64,000 bases of DNA. It comes from Paenibacillus periandrae. Lineage in GTDB: Bacteria > Bacillota > Bacilli > Paenibacillales > NBRC-103111. The position numbers and the translations under genes were made by a program. Location of the stretch: assembly GCF_022458865.1 (NCBI RefSeq), contig NZ_JAJNMU010000027.1, forward strand, positions 1-64,000. Direction: 5' to 3'. A model generated the notes under the pieces. That model was not told where the DNA came from. It saw nothing but the letters and a program-made list of their open reading frames with translations, and ran no database searches. This document shows positions 29,458-39,457 of the stretch, in pieces; position 1 is the stretch's first letter; every line of letters begins with the position of its first letter.

Positions 29458-31108
29458 TGAACCGTTAGCTGTCGATTACTTGTTCGATGCCATACAGGAA
29501 TGGAAGCAGTATGAGCTGACGGTGACCAAAGCCTATTCAGGTATTCATGCGATGGATAAAATGAACGATATGCGCCTGGATATTTTGCTCACCGACATCA
29601 GAATGCCAGGCATGAACGGTCTGGAGCTTGCGGACCGTGTACGAGAGCAATGGCCACGCTGCAAAATTATTTTTTTATCGGGCTATAATGACTTTGATTA
29701 CATCCAAACCGCCATCCGCAAAGGCGGAACTGATTACGTTCTCAAGACCGAGGGTGATGAACTGATATTTCAGGCTATAGAAAAGGCAGCCCAGGAAATC
29801 ACCACCGAGCTGATGGAGGGTGATATCTCGCTTAAGGCCAAACAGCAGCTTCAGCAGGCACTCCCTGCCTTGCGGCGCGATTATTTGTTGGAGCTGCTTC
29901 GTGGTGAGGGAGACACGGTGGCTGTCCGAGCAAGAAGGTTTGCTGAGCTTCAGATCGGATTGGATGCCGAGCAGCCAGTATTCGTGGCCTTGGGCCGTGT
30001 GGATGATTGGAGAGAGTATGCTTCGCTATCGGACAAATCGTTGATGCTCTATTCGATTCAGAACATTGTCAAGGAGTTACTGGCTGACCAATTTGAATTC
30101 CTTTTCATCCCTTATGATAAATTCCGGTTTGTATGGATGATACAGCCCAAGAGCAGCAGTGATGGACAGTCCTCTTCGGCTTCACCTGAAGAATGGGAAA
30201 GGCTTGGCCGATTCGTTAGAGGAACCTCGGAGTCTATCCAGGAAGCGTGCAGCAAGCTGCTGAAGCTGCCCATCTCGTTGATTATGAGCTCTGGATCATG
30301 CACATGGGAAGAGGCGGCCCGGCAGATCGATTCACTGAAGCTGCTGTTAAGCAGCGGCTGGATAAGAAGCCAGGAAATGTTGATTACCGAGTCGGGTTCA
30401 TCCGAGACAGGCGGAGAGCGGTCCAGTCGTGCTTTCTTCGCTGAGACCGAATTCCGCAATCAGCTGCGGAAGCTGGATCTGCTTGAACCGCATCTCGATA
30501 ATGGAGATAAGTCCCAATTTGTACAGCTGTATGAGGACATAACCCGGTTTGACGAGCAGGCTTTCACGGAGCAGAAGATTACCTATTTGACTTTGGAAAT
30601 ATTCAGCCATTTATCGACTTTTTTTCTTTCCTATCTGAACCGACGCAATCTGACGGACAGGATCGGTCCACAGCTGCAGCTGGACACTTACATCCAGCTG
30701 GAAAACCATCGCTCCTGGCAGACGGCACTGAGCTATTTTTGTCGACTGGGAGAAACGATAACGGAGCATAACAGTCATGTTCAGGAAGAAAAAACGACCG
30801 ATATGATTCGGCTCATTCATCAATACGTGCACGATTATATCCATGAAGAGCTGTCGTTAACCCGTTTATCCGAGGTCGTGTACCTGAGTCCTCCTTATTT
30901 ATCCCGTCTGTACAAGCAGCTTACAGGGGTCAATCTGCTGGATTACATTACAGAGGTCAGAATAACGCGTGCCAAGCACTTATTGAAAAGCACGAACCTC
31001 AAAATCCACGAGATTGCAGCTGAAGTTGGTTTCGACTCTGCACCGTATTTTACACGTTTATTTAAAAAGATCACGAACAGCACGCCGCTTGAGTATCGGG
31101 AATTATGA
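29432..31108 (+). CDS. response regulator with AraC-type DNA-binding domain
   Basis: 558 residues. Receiver domain with the acidic pair in VDDEPLAVDYL and phosphoacceptor D55 in TDIRMPGMNG. The middle section is long and variable. The C-terminal AraC helix-turn-helix pair covers about 455-555 (LSEVVYLSPPYLSRLYKQ and EVGFDSAPYFTRLFKK). It is translated from GGAGGGACAAC just before ATG 29432. Predicted activator of the transporter and catabolic genes downstream. Confidence 0.9.
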   Translation: MLHLMLVDDEPLAVDYLFDAIQEWKQYELTVTKAYSGIHAMDKMNDMRLDILLTDIRMPGMNGLELADRVREQWPRCKIIFLSGYNDFDYIQTAIRKGGTDYVLKTEGDELIFQAIEKAAQEITTELMEGDISLKAKQQLQQALPALRRDYLLELLRGEGDTVAVRARRFAELQIGLDAEQPVFVALGRVDDWREYASLSDKSLMLYSIQNIVKELLADQFEFLFIPYDKFRFVWMIQPKSSSDGQSSSASPEEWERLGRFVRGTSESIQEACSKLLKLPISLIMSSGSCTWEEAARQIDSLKLLLSSGWIRSQEMLITESGSSETGGERSSRAFFAETEFRNQLRKLDLLEPHLDNGDKSQFVQLYEDITRFDEQAFTEQKITYLTLEIFSHLSTFFLSYLNRRNLTDRIGPQLQLDTYIQLENHRSWQTALSYFCRLGETITEHNSHVQEEKTTDMIRLIHQYVHDYIHEELSLTRLSEVVYLSPPYLSRLYKQLTGVNLLDYITEVRITRAKHLLKSTNLKIHEIAAEVGFDSAPYFTRLFKKITNSTPLEYREL

Positions 31109-31115
31109 TGGAATG

Positions 31116-31146
31116 GGAAGCTGGCTTACGAAGCAGTTTCCTTTTT
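31116..31146 (+). terminator. short intrinsic terminator
   Basis: GGAAGCTG (31116-31123) and CAGTTTCC (31134-31141) form a stem with one G-T pair, followed by T5. Confidence 0.5.
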
Positions 31147-31296
31147 CATATCCATTTGCTGTGAGGATATCATCATTCTTGTCTAATCCACGAATTGGAT
31201 AAAATAAGATAACGATCATAAGAAAGTCCCGTATGCTTCGAGGCGGGTTCGTTTTACAATCAGGATAGTAAGAATAAATATCAAGGGGGAACGTTC

Positions 31297-33012
31297 ATGA
31301 AGAGAATACAACGCAATTCACTCGTTATGACAGCGCTATCAATTCCACTGCTGCTGAGCGCCTGTACCGCAACCAAAGAGGCGGCAGCGCCGAATACGAC
31401 ACCACCAAGCTCTACACCACCTGCAGCAGCAGTGGATAACAAGCCTGCAGATCCGATGGGTAAATACAGTCCGACGATAGAGTTGTCTACGGTTCGCGCG
31501 ATAGATGCGAGCTTCAAATTTGCCGAGGGTGAGTCGCTGGATAAAAACATTTGGACCCCCATTATGGAAAATGATCTGGGCATTAAAATCAAAAACCTGT
31601 GGGTTGTCGATGCCTCCCAATTTTCACAAAAGCTGAACGTTACACTCGCATCAGGAGAGCTGCCCGATTTTATGGCAGTTGACCGGGTGGTCATGCAGCG
31701 TTTGATCGATTCCAATTTGGTGGAGGATCTGACCACGCTTTACGATAAATACGCAACCCCGATTACCAAGGAAGCGCTGCTTAAGGATGGCGGTGCTGCA
31801 TTGAAGTCGGTTACCGTGAACGGCAAGCTAATGGGGATTCCGCAGACTTTTGAGAACAATGGCGTAGCCTCCGCCAGCATGGTCTGGATCAGGACAGATT
31901 GGATGAAGAAGCTCAATCTGGCGGAGCCGAAGACGATGGACGATGTGTTGAATATTGCCACGGCATTTGCCAAAAACGATCCGGATGGCAACGGCAAGGC
32001 CGATACGATTGGGCTTGGTGTGAGCAAGGATATTTTTAAGGAAGCCAATAACGGGGTCACGCCTGCTTCACTGATCGGACTGTTCAATGCGTACCATGCC
32101 TACCCGACCTTTTGGATTAAGGACGCCTCCGATAAGCTGGTATACGGCTCGGTGCAGCCGGAGATGAAGCCAGCTCTGGAAAAGCTGCAACAGCTCTATA
32201 AGGATGGCGTGATTGATAAGGAGTTTTCCGTTAAGCCTTGGAAAAAGGTAGCTGAGGATGCGGCAGCAGGTAAGCTGGGTGTAGCATTTGGCTATGTGGC
32301 GGATGCGACTACCTTTTTCAAGGATAACCGCAAAAATGATCCGAAGGCGGATTGGCAGGCATTTCCGATTACAGCCTCAGACAGCAAGCCGGTGATTCTA
32401 CAGGCTAATGATGCGGCGACTTCATTCTTTGTCGTGAAAAAAGGCAGCAAAAATCCTGAAGCCGTTATCAAATTACTGAATCTGTACAATAAACGCTACT
32501 TCCAGACCGATTACAGCGGCTCCAAAAATCCGTTTATTATCGATACAGCAACCGGTATTTACCCCGGAAAATATTTCCCTGTGCTCATTAACCCGGCAGA
32601 CTTGAATATTAATGCACATTTGAAGGTGGTAGAGGAGCTGAAAAACAAAGGTGATGGAAGCAAGCTCGACTTTCCGGCATCGCTCCACTTCAGCCGGGTA
32701 GCCGGCTTCCGAAAGGGTGACGACAGCCTGTGGTTCTCGGAGCGGACCTTTGGTCCTGAGGGATCATTCGGTGTTATCGCGAACTATTTGAAAAATAAAA
32801 ATTATCAGTTCAATGCCTTCACCGGCGCCCCTACAGCCACGATGGTGGAGAAGGATGCAACGCTCCAAAAGATTCAGAACGAAATGGTGACCAAAATTAT
32901 TATGGGTGCCGCACCGATCAGCGATTTTGATAAATTCGTCAAGGAATGGAAAAGCCTTGGCGGCGATGCGATTGAAAAGGAAGTTAACGAGTATTACAGC
33001 AAAAATAAATAA
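31297..33012 (+). CDS. LplA-type ABC transporter substrate-binding lipoprotein
   Basis: 571 residues with lipobox LLSAC (C23). The body is a long extracellular solute-binding protein of the LplA/YtcQ group common in Paenibacillus, with WIRTDWMKKL and DPDGNGKADTIGLG, a Ca-binding-loop-like segment. Start ATG 31297 follows AAGGGGGAACG. It should deliver an oligosaccharide or glycoside to permeases 33088 and 34009. The enzymes downstream may act on the imported compound. Confidence 0.87.
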   Translation: MKRIQRNSLVMTALSIPLLLSACTATKEAAAPNTTPPSSTPPAAAVDNKPADPMGKYSPTIELSTVRAIDASFKFAEGESLDKNIWTPIMENDLGIKIKNLWVVDASQFSQKLNVTLASGELPDFMAVDRVVMQRLIDSNLVEDLTTLYDKYATPITKEALLKDGGAALKSVTVNGKLMGIPQTFENNGVASASMVWIRTDWMKKLNLAEPKTMDDVLNIATAFAKNDPDGNGKADTIGLGVSKDIFKEANNGVTPASLIGLFNAYHAYPTFWIKDASDKLVYGSVQPEMKPALEKLQQLYKDGVIDKEFSVKPWKKVAEDAAAGKLGVAFGYVADATTFFKDNRKNDPKADWQAFPITASDSKPVILQANDAATSFFVVKKGSKNPEAVIKLLNLYNKRYFQTDYSGSKNPFIIDTATGIYPGKYFPVLINPADLNINAHLKVVEELKNKGDGSKLDFPASLHFSRVAGFRKGDDSLWFSERTFGPEGSFGVIANYLKNKNYQFNAFTGAPTATMVEKDATLQKIQNEMVTKIIMGAAPISDFDKFVKEWKSLGGDAIEKEVNEYYSKNK

Positions 33013-33087
33013 TACAAGTGGGCTTACGGGGAGGCTGTGCCCGGCCCCTTTCCTTCGAAATCAAGTCTTGAGGCATAAGGGAGTTGA

Positions 33088-33990
33088 ATGAAAATGAATA
33101 CGAAATGGAGGCTGCAGCTTCCTCTGCATTTGATGATTATTCCGGGTTTATTGCTCGTACTCATCTTCAGCTACGGCCCTATGCTGGGCATTATTATTGC
33201 CTTTCAGAAATTTAACCCGGCCAAGGGTATTATGGGTTCACCTTTAATCGGCTTCGATAATTTTGTGTATGTCATTAAGCTCCCGAGCTTTTATCAGGTT
33301 ATCTGGAATACAATCTATATCGCGGTAATGAAAATTATTGCGGGGTTGATAGCTCCATTGACTGTGGCCGTGTTATTGAATGAAATGCGGCGGGAATTTG
33401 TGAAGCGGATGGTGCAAACCCTCGTGTATTTGCCGCATTTTTTATCGTGGGTTATCTTGAGCGGGGTTCTGGTGGACATCCTGTCGCCTTCTTCCGGGAT
33501 TGTGAATCAAGGCCTGCAGTGGCTGGGTATAGAGCCGATTTTTTTTATGGCGGATAATCACTGGTTTCCTTTTACACTGGTATTGTCCAATGAATGGAAG
33601 GAATTTGGCTTCAGCTCGATTATTTATTTGGCGGCCATCACGAGCATTAACCCATCGTTGTATGAGGCAGCTGTCATTGACGGCGCTAATCGATGGAAGC
33701 AAACCTGGCATGTGACTTTACCCGGCATGGCTCCGATTATTGTGTTAATGGTCACGCTTAGTATAGGAAACGTGTTGAATGCCGGATTTGAGCAGGTGTT
33801 TAATTTGTACAGTCCGGTTGTTTATGAAAGCGGGGACATTATCGATACATTTGTTTATCGAATCGGAATCGTTGATGCGCAATATGGTGTGGCAACGGCC
33901 ATTGGGCTGTTTAAATCAGTGGTTTCCTTTATTCTGCTGTCTACGTCTTATTTGATGGCTTATCGTTTCGCTAACTACAGAATTTTCTAG
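33088..33990 (+). CDS. LplB-type ABC transporter permease
   Basis: 300 residues, six predicted membrane helices. EAA loop EAAVIDGANRWKQTWHVTLPG. The start is ATG 33088 or ATG 33094, both after AAGGGAG. The family opening (LMIIPGLLLVLIFSYGPM) is typical of LplB/YteP. Co-transcribed with the binding protein after a 75-bp gap and with the next permease. Confidence 0.88.
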   Translation: MKMNTKWRLQLPLHLMIIPGLLLVLIFSYGPMLGIIIAFQKFNPAKGIMGSPLIGFDNFVYVIKLPSFYQVIWNTIYIAVMKIIAGLIAPLTVAVLLNEMRREFVKRMVQTLVYLPHFLSWVILSGVLVDILSPSSGIVNQGLQWLGIEPIFFMADNHWFPFTLVLSNEWKEFGFSSIIYLAAITSINPSLYEAAVIDGANRWKQTWHVTLPGMAPIIVLMVTLSIGNVLNAGFEQVFNLYSPVVYESGDIIDTFVYRIGIVDAQYGVATAIGLFKSVVSFILLSTSYLMAYRFANYRIF

Positions 33991-34008
33991 GGAAGGGAGG
34001 AAAGCGTA

Positions 34009-34893
34009 ATGGTCGAGCATCCGTCGTGGTCCCGCAGGCTGTTTATTATCTCGAATTATGTGCTGCTGGTCGGCTTGTCGCTCTTATGTATTTTACCGTT
34101 GATTAACGTATTTGCGATTTCGCTCAGCTCCAGCTCTGCTGCGGCAGCAGGCTTTGTCAAGCTGTGGCCGGTCGAATTTACATGGAAGGCTTATGCGTTT
34201 ATTGTCCAAAAACCCGAGTTCATACGCTCGCTTGTGGTAACGCTGCAGCGTGTAGCGCTGGGTGTTACCTTGAACATGTTGCTTGTTATTCTGGTTGCCT
34301 ATCCGTTATCGAAGGATGCCAAGGCATTAAAGGGAAGAACGTTATATGCATGGATCTTTGTGTTCACCATGCTGTTTAACGGTGGTTTGATCCCGTTATA
34401 TATGACGATTAAGGCGCTTGGCCTGCTGGATTCGATTTGGGCGCTGGTTCTGCATCATGCACTGCCTGTGTTCAATATTCTGATTTTACTTAACTTCTTT
34501 CGCGGACTCCCCAAAGAGCTGGAGGAAGCAGCATTTATGGATGGCGCCGGTCATTGGACAGTACTGTGGCGAATATTTGTGCCGCTGTCAACGCCGTCTC
34601 TGGCGACCCTGCTGCTATTTTCCATTGTTGGACAGTGGAATGCCTGGTTTGATGGCATTATCTTTATGAACTCGCCGCATAATTATCCTTTACAGAGTTA
34701 TCTGTATACGGTTATTACCGCTGTAGATACGTTATTGGCAGGCAGTGTCGATATGGAGATGCTGGCTGAGGTATCAGATCGGACTGCGAAGTCTGCGCAA
34801 ATTTTCCTCGGAGCACTGCCGATTTTGTTAGTCTATCCGTTCATCCAGCGTTTTTTTATGAAAGGGATTGTGCTTGGCAGCGTGAAGGAATAA
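34009..34893 (+). CDS. LplC/YtcP-type ABC transporter permease
   Basis: 294 residues, second permease. EAA loop EAAFMDGAGHWTVLWRIFVPLS; the C-terminus YPFIQRFFMKGIVLGSVKE is the signature ending of the LplC family. It starts 18 bp after the previous stop with GGGAAGGGAGG. It forms the channel with 33088. No dedicated ATPase is present. Confidence 0.88.
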   Translation: MVEHPSWSRRLFIISNYVLLVGLSLLCILPLINVFAISLSSSSAAAAGFVKLWPVEFTWKAYAFIVQKPEFIRSLVVTLQRVALGVTLNMLLVILVAYPLSKDAKALKGRTLYAWIFVFTMLFNGGLIPLYMTIKALGLLDSIWALVLHHALPVFNILILLNFFRGLPKELEEAAFMDGAGHWTVLWRIFVPLSTPSLATLLLFSIVGQWNAWFDGIIFMNSPHNYPLQSYLYTVITAVDTLLAGSVDMEMLAEVSDRTAKSAQIFLGALPILLVYPFIQRFFMKGIVLGSVKE

Positions 34894-34952
34894 GGAAATG
34901 CAAGGACGTAATGTTAGAAGCTAAACAACTCTGATAAAGGATGGGACTCATA

Positions 34953-36044
34953 ATGGGGAATAAATCATTGATCGTCGATGCCGATGTACACAATGGAATG
35001 AAGAACTTAAATGAGCTGCTGCCATTTCTCCCACGGGTGTGGCACGAGCAATGGCTGGAGATGGGGATTGGAGCGGCTCGGGTCTATTATTCAGCAGTCG
35101 GCGGAGCCATGAAGGACGCGGTCCCGGAGAATGGTGGCGGACAGGGAAGTGACCCGGAATTTATGCTGAAGCACCTGCTTGAACAGTATCATATCGACTA
35201 TGCGATCCTGAATTCCGGGATTGAAATTTCCTTATACCCGGACCCGGATTATGCCAACGTGGTTGCCTCCGCCTGGAATGATTGGATGTCCGAGCTGTGG
35301 CTTAAGGCTTCACCGAAGTTTCGCGGCTCGATTCTGATCAATAATACAGACCCGATTGCTGCTGCCAGGGAAATTGACCGAATGGCTTCTAACCCGAATA
35401 TGGTGCAGGTGGTAATGACGAGTGCATCACGGATGCTGCTCGGTCAGCGTTTTTTTCATCCGATTTATGAAGCGGCAGAACGCAATGGGCTTCCTGTAGC
35501 CATTCACCCGGGTGGTGAAGGACGAGGGATATCCCCGTCCCCGACGAACTCGGGATATCCGACACGTTACTTTGAGTGGCACAACATTTTACCTACTGGT
35601 TATATGGCGCATGTGAATAGTCTGGTTTGCGAGGGTGTATTTGAAAAATTCCCGCAATTGAAATTTGTTGCCATTGAGGGCGGCATATCCTGGCTGCCTC
35701 ACCTGATGTGGCGGATGGATAAGAATTTCAAGGCGCTTCGATCCACCGTGCCTTGGTTGAAGCGTCGCCCTTCGGAATATATTCGTGAGCATATTTATTT
35801 GACCAGTCAACCAATTGAAGAGCCGGATGATCCCAAGGAGCTGCTGCAAATTTTCCAAATGATCGGAGCCGATAAACGGGTGATGTTTTCAACAGACTAT
35901 CCGCATTGGGATTTTGATAACCCGATGATGGCGCTGCCGCCGATGCCACGGGAAATGAAAAGGCGTGTGATGGGGGAAACCGCGCAGGAGTTATATCGAT
36001 TACCTGCTCTATCTGTTGAAGTGGAGGAGGTGCATGAGTCTTGA
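34953..36044 (+). CDS. amidohydrolase (ACMSD/gamma-resorcylate decarboxylase-like), copy 1
   Basis: 363 residues from ATG 34953 (AAAGGATGG upstream). Metal-dependent amidohydrolase_2 barrel: DADVHNG gives the DxH motif, AIHPGGEGRG supplies a His and STDYPHWDFD the C-terminal Asp. Relatives decarboxylate or hydrolyse ring acids and lactone-like compounds; the substrate here is unknown. Its stop overlaps the TTG start of a Rieske protein, and the same pair recurs at 36426-37879. It lies directly behind the Lpl-type transporter, suggesting a common substrate route. Confidence 0.82.
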   Translation: MGNKSLIVDADVHNGMKNLNELLPFLPRVWHEQWLEMGIGAARVYYSAVGGAMKDAVPENGGGQGSDPEFMLKHLLEQYHIDYAILNSGIEISLYPDPDYANVVASAWNDWMSELWLKASPKFRGSILINNTDPIAAAREIDRMASNPNMVQVVMTSASRMLLGQRFFHPIYEAAERNGLPVAIHPGGEGRGISPSPTNSGYPTRYFEWHNILPTGYMAHVNSLVCEGVFEKFPQLKFVAIEGGISWLPHLMWRMDKNFKALRSTVPWLKRRPSEYIREHIYLTSQPIEEPDDPKELLQIFQMIGADKRVMFSTDYPHWDFDNPMMALPPMPREMKRRVMGETAQELYRLPALSVEVEEVHES

Positions 36045-36397
36045 ATCCATATTTTGCAGCTTCTGAGGAAGAAGTTATGGCACTAGGTAAAAAAATCGTC
36101 GTCATCAAAAATATAGAGATCGGGATTTTCTATGTGAGTGGCCGTTTCTATGCGTGGCGCAATCTGTGTCCTCATGCTGCTGCACCGGTGTGCAAAGGGT
36201 TAATAAACGGAACCACGCTGCCCAAGGACGTGTACGAATATGAATTCGGGTATGAAGGCCAAATCCTGCGCTGCCCTTGGCATGGATGGGAATTTGATTT
36301 GACCGATGGTCGTCATCTGGCACCTGATTCCAGCGCCAAGCTGCGGGGTTATGAGATTAAGGTAGAGGATGGCAGCCTGTATCTAATGATGTCTTGA
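36041..36397 (+). CDS. Rieske [2Fe-2S] ferredoxin-like protein, copy 1
   Basis: 118 residues. Cluster ligands are clear: LCPHAAAPVC (C-x-H) and LRCPWHGWEFDL (C-x2-H). It is a small soluble Rieske protein without an oxygenase catalytic domain, so it likely carries electrons for a partner. The TTG start at 36041 follows GGAGGAGG and overlaps the amidohydrolase stop, which couples their translation. Confidence 0.85.
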   Translation: MNPYFAASEEEVMALGKKIVVIKNIEIGIFYVSGRFYAWRNLCPHAAAPVCKGLINGTTLPKDVYEYEFGYEGQILRCPWHGWEFDLTDGRHLAPDSSAKLRGYEIKVEDGSLYLMMS

Positions 36398-36425
36398 GAG
36401 AAAACCTGATAAAGGAGATAACTGT

Positions 36426-37502
36426 ATGAGTAAGAGAGTTATTGTCGATATTGATGTTCACCACGCATTGAAGAGCAGTGACGAGCTGCTTCCCTTTCTG
36501 CCCAGAACGTGGCACAACGAATGGAAAGCGATGGGAGTCATTCCCGCACACTATTATTCTCTGATTGGAGCGTACAGGAAGGATGCCTATCCGGAGTCCG
36601 GGCCACCGGGAAGTGACCCAGCTTTAATGAAGAAACAGCTTCTGGATGAAAATTCCATTGATTATGCGATTCTGACAACGGATGCGATCAATATTTCGGT
36701 ATACTATAATCCCGATTATGCCAATGCGGTTGCTGCGGCTTACAACGAATGGACAGCTGGCTATTGGCTTCCGGAGGATTCGCGCTTCAAAGGCTCGATC
36801 CTCATTAATAATAGCGACCCTGCAGCCGCAGTAAAGGAGATTCATCGCTGGGGCGATCATCCCGATATGGTGCAGATCGTGATGCCAAGCGCCTCGCGGA
36901 CCTTGTATGGACAACGGATTTTTCATCCGATTTATGAGGCTGCTGAGCAGTATGGACTCCCGATAGCGATTCACCCTACTGCCGAGGGGAGAGGGATTGC
37001 ACCGGAGCCTACCAATGCCGGTTATCCGACCAGGTACATGGAATGGCATGCAGGCTTAAGTCTCAGCTATATAGCTCATCTGATCAGTCTGGTTTGTGAA
37101 GGCGTATTTGAGAAATTCCCGGGCTTTAAGCTGATTGGTATGGAGGGTGGAATATCCTGGCTGCCAAATGTGATATGGACGTTGGATAATCACTACAAGT
37201 CGCTGCGTTCCTCGGTACCCTGGCTTACCAAATATCCGTCTGAATACATTGTTAATCAGGTTTATTTAACGACCCAACCTTTGGAGGAGCCCGAAAAGAA
37301 AGAGTATTTCCTGCAAATTCTGGAGATGATCCATGCGGAGAAAACACTGCTCTATTCCTCGGATTACCCGCATTGGGATTTTGACGCGGCCAAAACGGTC
37401 GAGTTAAGTCTTCCGAAGCATTTGAGAGCACCAGTTATGGGTGAAACAGCACTGCAGCTGTTCGGTTTGAAGCGGCCTGTCGGCAAGGAGGCAGCCAAAT
37501 GA
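36426..37502 (+). CDS. amidohydrolase (ACMSD-like), copy 2
   Basis: 358 residues, clearly a paralogue of the 34953 protein along its whole length. Metal motifs are DIDVHHAL, AIHPTAEGRG and SSDYPHWDFD. It begins after AAAGGAG. The stop overlaps the next Rieske gene by 4 bp (ATGA). Together with copy 1 it shows a tandem duplication of a two-gene unit that has since diverged, so the two copies may handle different substrates or form hetero-oligomers. Confidence 0.82.
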   Translation: MSKRVIVDIDVHHALKSSDELLPFLPRTWHNEWKAMGVIPAHYYSLIGAYRKDAYPESGPPGSDPALMKKQLLDENSIDYAILTTDAINISVYYNPDYANAVAAAYNEWTAGYWLPEDSRFKGSILINNSDPAAAVKEIHRWGDHPDMVQIVMPSASRTLYGQRIFHPIYEAAEQYGLPIAIHPTAEGRGIAPEPTNAGYPTRYMEWHAGLSLSYIAHLISLVCEGVFEKFPGFKLIGMEGGISWLPNVIWTLDNHYKSLRSSVPWLTKYPSEYIVNQVYLTTQPLEEPEKKEYFLQILEMIHAEKTLLYSSDYPHWDFDAAKTVELSLPKHLRAPVMGETALQLFGLKRPVGKEAAK

Positions 37503-37879
37503 ATCGCCATTATATAGCTACGCTGCAGGAATTACGGGAAGCAAGGAGCAAGCTGGTCGTCCTTGAAGGGCAGGAGATCGGGGTGTACGAGGTCGAAGGA
37601 GAAGTCCATGCCTGGCGAAGCGTCTGTCCTCATCGGGGAGTCAGCATATGTAAGGGGTGGGTCGGCGGTACCAATCTGACTTCCCAGGTCTACGAATATC
37701 ACTATGACAGGGATCAGCAAATATTGCGTTGTCCCTTGCATGCCTGGGAATTTGATCTCAAGACAGGACAATTTTTACTGGATGCATCGGTCAAGCTCAA
37801 AAGATACGAAACCATAATCGAAGAGGACCGTGTATACGTGGTGACAGGCTCGAAGTCTGGATCTGGAATATCATCGTAG
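37499..37879 (+). CDS. Rieske [2Fe-2S] ferredoxin-like protein, copy 2
   Basis: 126 residues. Ligands are VCPHRGVSIC and LRCPLHAWEFDL. It is a paralogue of the 36041 protein and overlaps the preceding amidohydrolase gene by 4 bp. Soluble electron-carrier type; its partner oxidase or oxygenase is not encoded in the window. Confidence 0.85.
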   Translation: MNRHYIATLQELREARSKLVVLEGQEIGVYEVEGEVHAWRSVCPHRGVSICKGWVGGTNLTSQVYEYHYDRDQQILRCPLHAWEFDLKTGQFLLDASVKLKRYETIIEEDRVYVVTGSKSGSGISS

Positions 37880-37891
37880 AGGAGGGGCGGA

Positions 37892-39373
37892 ATGCAGCAG
37901 CAACAGCTTGATTGGCACAAGCATTACCGATTTGCGGATTCGGTCGTCGCACCGAGTCGTCCATTCTACGGCTCGCATCTTCCTATGGGAAGTGCAGCAG
38001 CAGTGATAGTCGCTCCTGCTCCTGCTCATATAGGCACATCTACGGTACTGTACTTTACAGGCGAACTGCCAACGGAGCCCGTTCAAGGCTTGCGAATCAC
38101 GTTTGCGGTCAATGTCAGAGAGGAAGTAGAGCTCGAGGCTTTTTTGTATGAAAGTGGGGATCGGCTCGGTCTGTTTGATGTCAGATATGCTTATGCCAAG
38201 CAAATGTTCGAAATCCCTGTTACTCTTGATGGGGGAGAACGAATATTTCGCGAAGGCGTGGGCTTGCGGATGATCAAGGGGACAGAAGATGCATGGTTAT
38301 TGTGTGGTGAGGGCGAGGACTGCGCCGTATTTTCCCCACACTTACTGCTGGCTCCAGCCCATGCAGCAGCGGATCGTTTGGCATTATTCTCATACCATCT
38401 CCAATCTCAGGCCTGCTACCACCGCTCGGGATGGATGGAAGGCTGTGTGCTGGATGGACTGTACGATATGTATCGTTTCACGAAGGATACTCACTATTTA
38501 TTGGCTGTCGAGCAGCATTTGAAGCTGTTTGTGGACGATAACAAGGAAATCGAGGAGCCTACTGGACCGCGAGTGAAGAACGGTAAAATAGTTGCTGATG
38601 TGATTGAACAGACATTACCCTATGCCGTATTGGCTAAAATTCAACCTGATCATCCGGTTATCGATTCGCTAATCGCATATTGGCTTGATTATCAAAGAGC
38701 AGATGGTTCCATATACGATCGTGAAACCGATACGATTACCGGTGAAGGCGTTTATACGGTAGGTTATCCTATAGCAGCTATTGCCGCGGCACGCGGACGC
38801 GACGATCTGGCTGAGCTCGCTTTAATGCAGCTTTGGTCACGCAAAGAGCGGTTGGTTACGGAGCGTGGGATTTATTTGCGTGCAGATGCCGAGAATCACT
38901 GCTCCTACCTGAATTGGGCCCGTGCCTTAGCCTGGTATTTGCTTGGCGCTGCCAGAACGTTAATCGAGCTGAAGGCTTGGAATGACAATAAACCGAGTAC
39001 CCTCTATAAGCAAGCGACGGCAGAGTTTGCTCGTGCAGCTGGATTTGCGGCATCCTTCCAGCAGGCTGATGGCCTATGGACTGTATTTGCTGACGATTCG
39101 TCCACAGGTACGGAAGCCGGGGGGGCGGCTGGAATTGCTGCAGCAATGGTATTGGGCGCAAGAGAAGGGCTGCTGGAGGACAGCTATCTGATTCACGGGG
39201 AACGGGCCTGGATAGCCCTGCAGGAATACTTAACCATCGATGGGTTCATAACCGGAGTTTCCCAGACCAATCAAGGCGGTGAGGAATTGCAGCGGAGCGG
39301 TTATAGGGTCATGTTTCAAATGGGGATGGGGCTGCTTGCTCAGCTTGGGGCAGCGCTGCACAAGCCCTTGTAA
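37892..39373 (+). CDS. six-hairpin (alpha/alpha barrel) glycosidase-like protein
   Basis: 493 residues, no signal peptide, so cytoplasmic. The N-terminal 130 residues look like a beta domain. The rest contains helical-barrel text (SGWMEGCVLDGLYDMYRFTKD, CSYLNWARALAWYLLGAARTL, EAGGAAGIAAAMVLGA) resembling GH88/GH105-type unsaturated uronyl hydrolases, but I cannot fix the family. It follows the second Rieske gene by 12 bp after GAGGAGGGG and is probably the last gene of the transporter operon. It may cleave the imported saccharide. Confidence 0.6.
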   Translation: MQQQQLDWHKHYRFADSVVAPSRPFYGSHLPMGSAAAVIVAPAPAHIGTSTVLYFTGELPTEPVQGLRITFAVNVREEVELEAFLYESGDRLGLFDVRYAYAKQMFEIPVTLDGGERIFREGVGLRMIKGTEDAWLLCGEGEDCAVFSPHLLLAPAHAAADRLALFSYHLQSQACYHRSGWMEGCVLDGLYDMYRFTKDTHYLLAVEQHLKLFVDDNKEIEEPTGPRVKNGKIVADVIEQTLPYAVLAKIQPDHPVIDSLIAYWLDYQRADGSIYDRETDTITGEGVYTVGYPIAAIAAARGRDDLAELALMQLWSRKERLVTERGIYLRADAENHCSYLNWARALAWYLLGAARTLIELKAWNDNKPSTLYKQATAEFARAAGFAASFQQADGLWTVFADDSSTGTEAGGAAGIAAAMVLGAREGLLEDSYLIHGERAWIALQEYLTIDGFITGVSQTNQGGEELQRSGYRVMFQMGMGLLAQLGAALHKPL

Positions 39374-39405
39374 CTGAAGCAATTGAATGATGCCATACAA
39401 AAACG

Positions 39406-39449
39406 AAAGAACCTTCCCCACGAAGTGATGTGGATCGGAAGGTTCTTTT
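39406..39449. terminator. bidirectional terminator
   Basis: AAAGAACCTTCC (39406-39417) and GGAAGGTTCTTT (39437-39448) form a perfect 12-bp stem, with A/T runs on both sides. It serves two convergent operons. Confidence 0.85.
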
Positions 39450-39457
39450 GCTTATAT

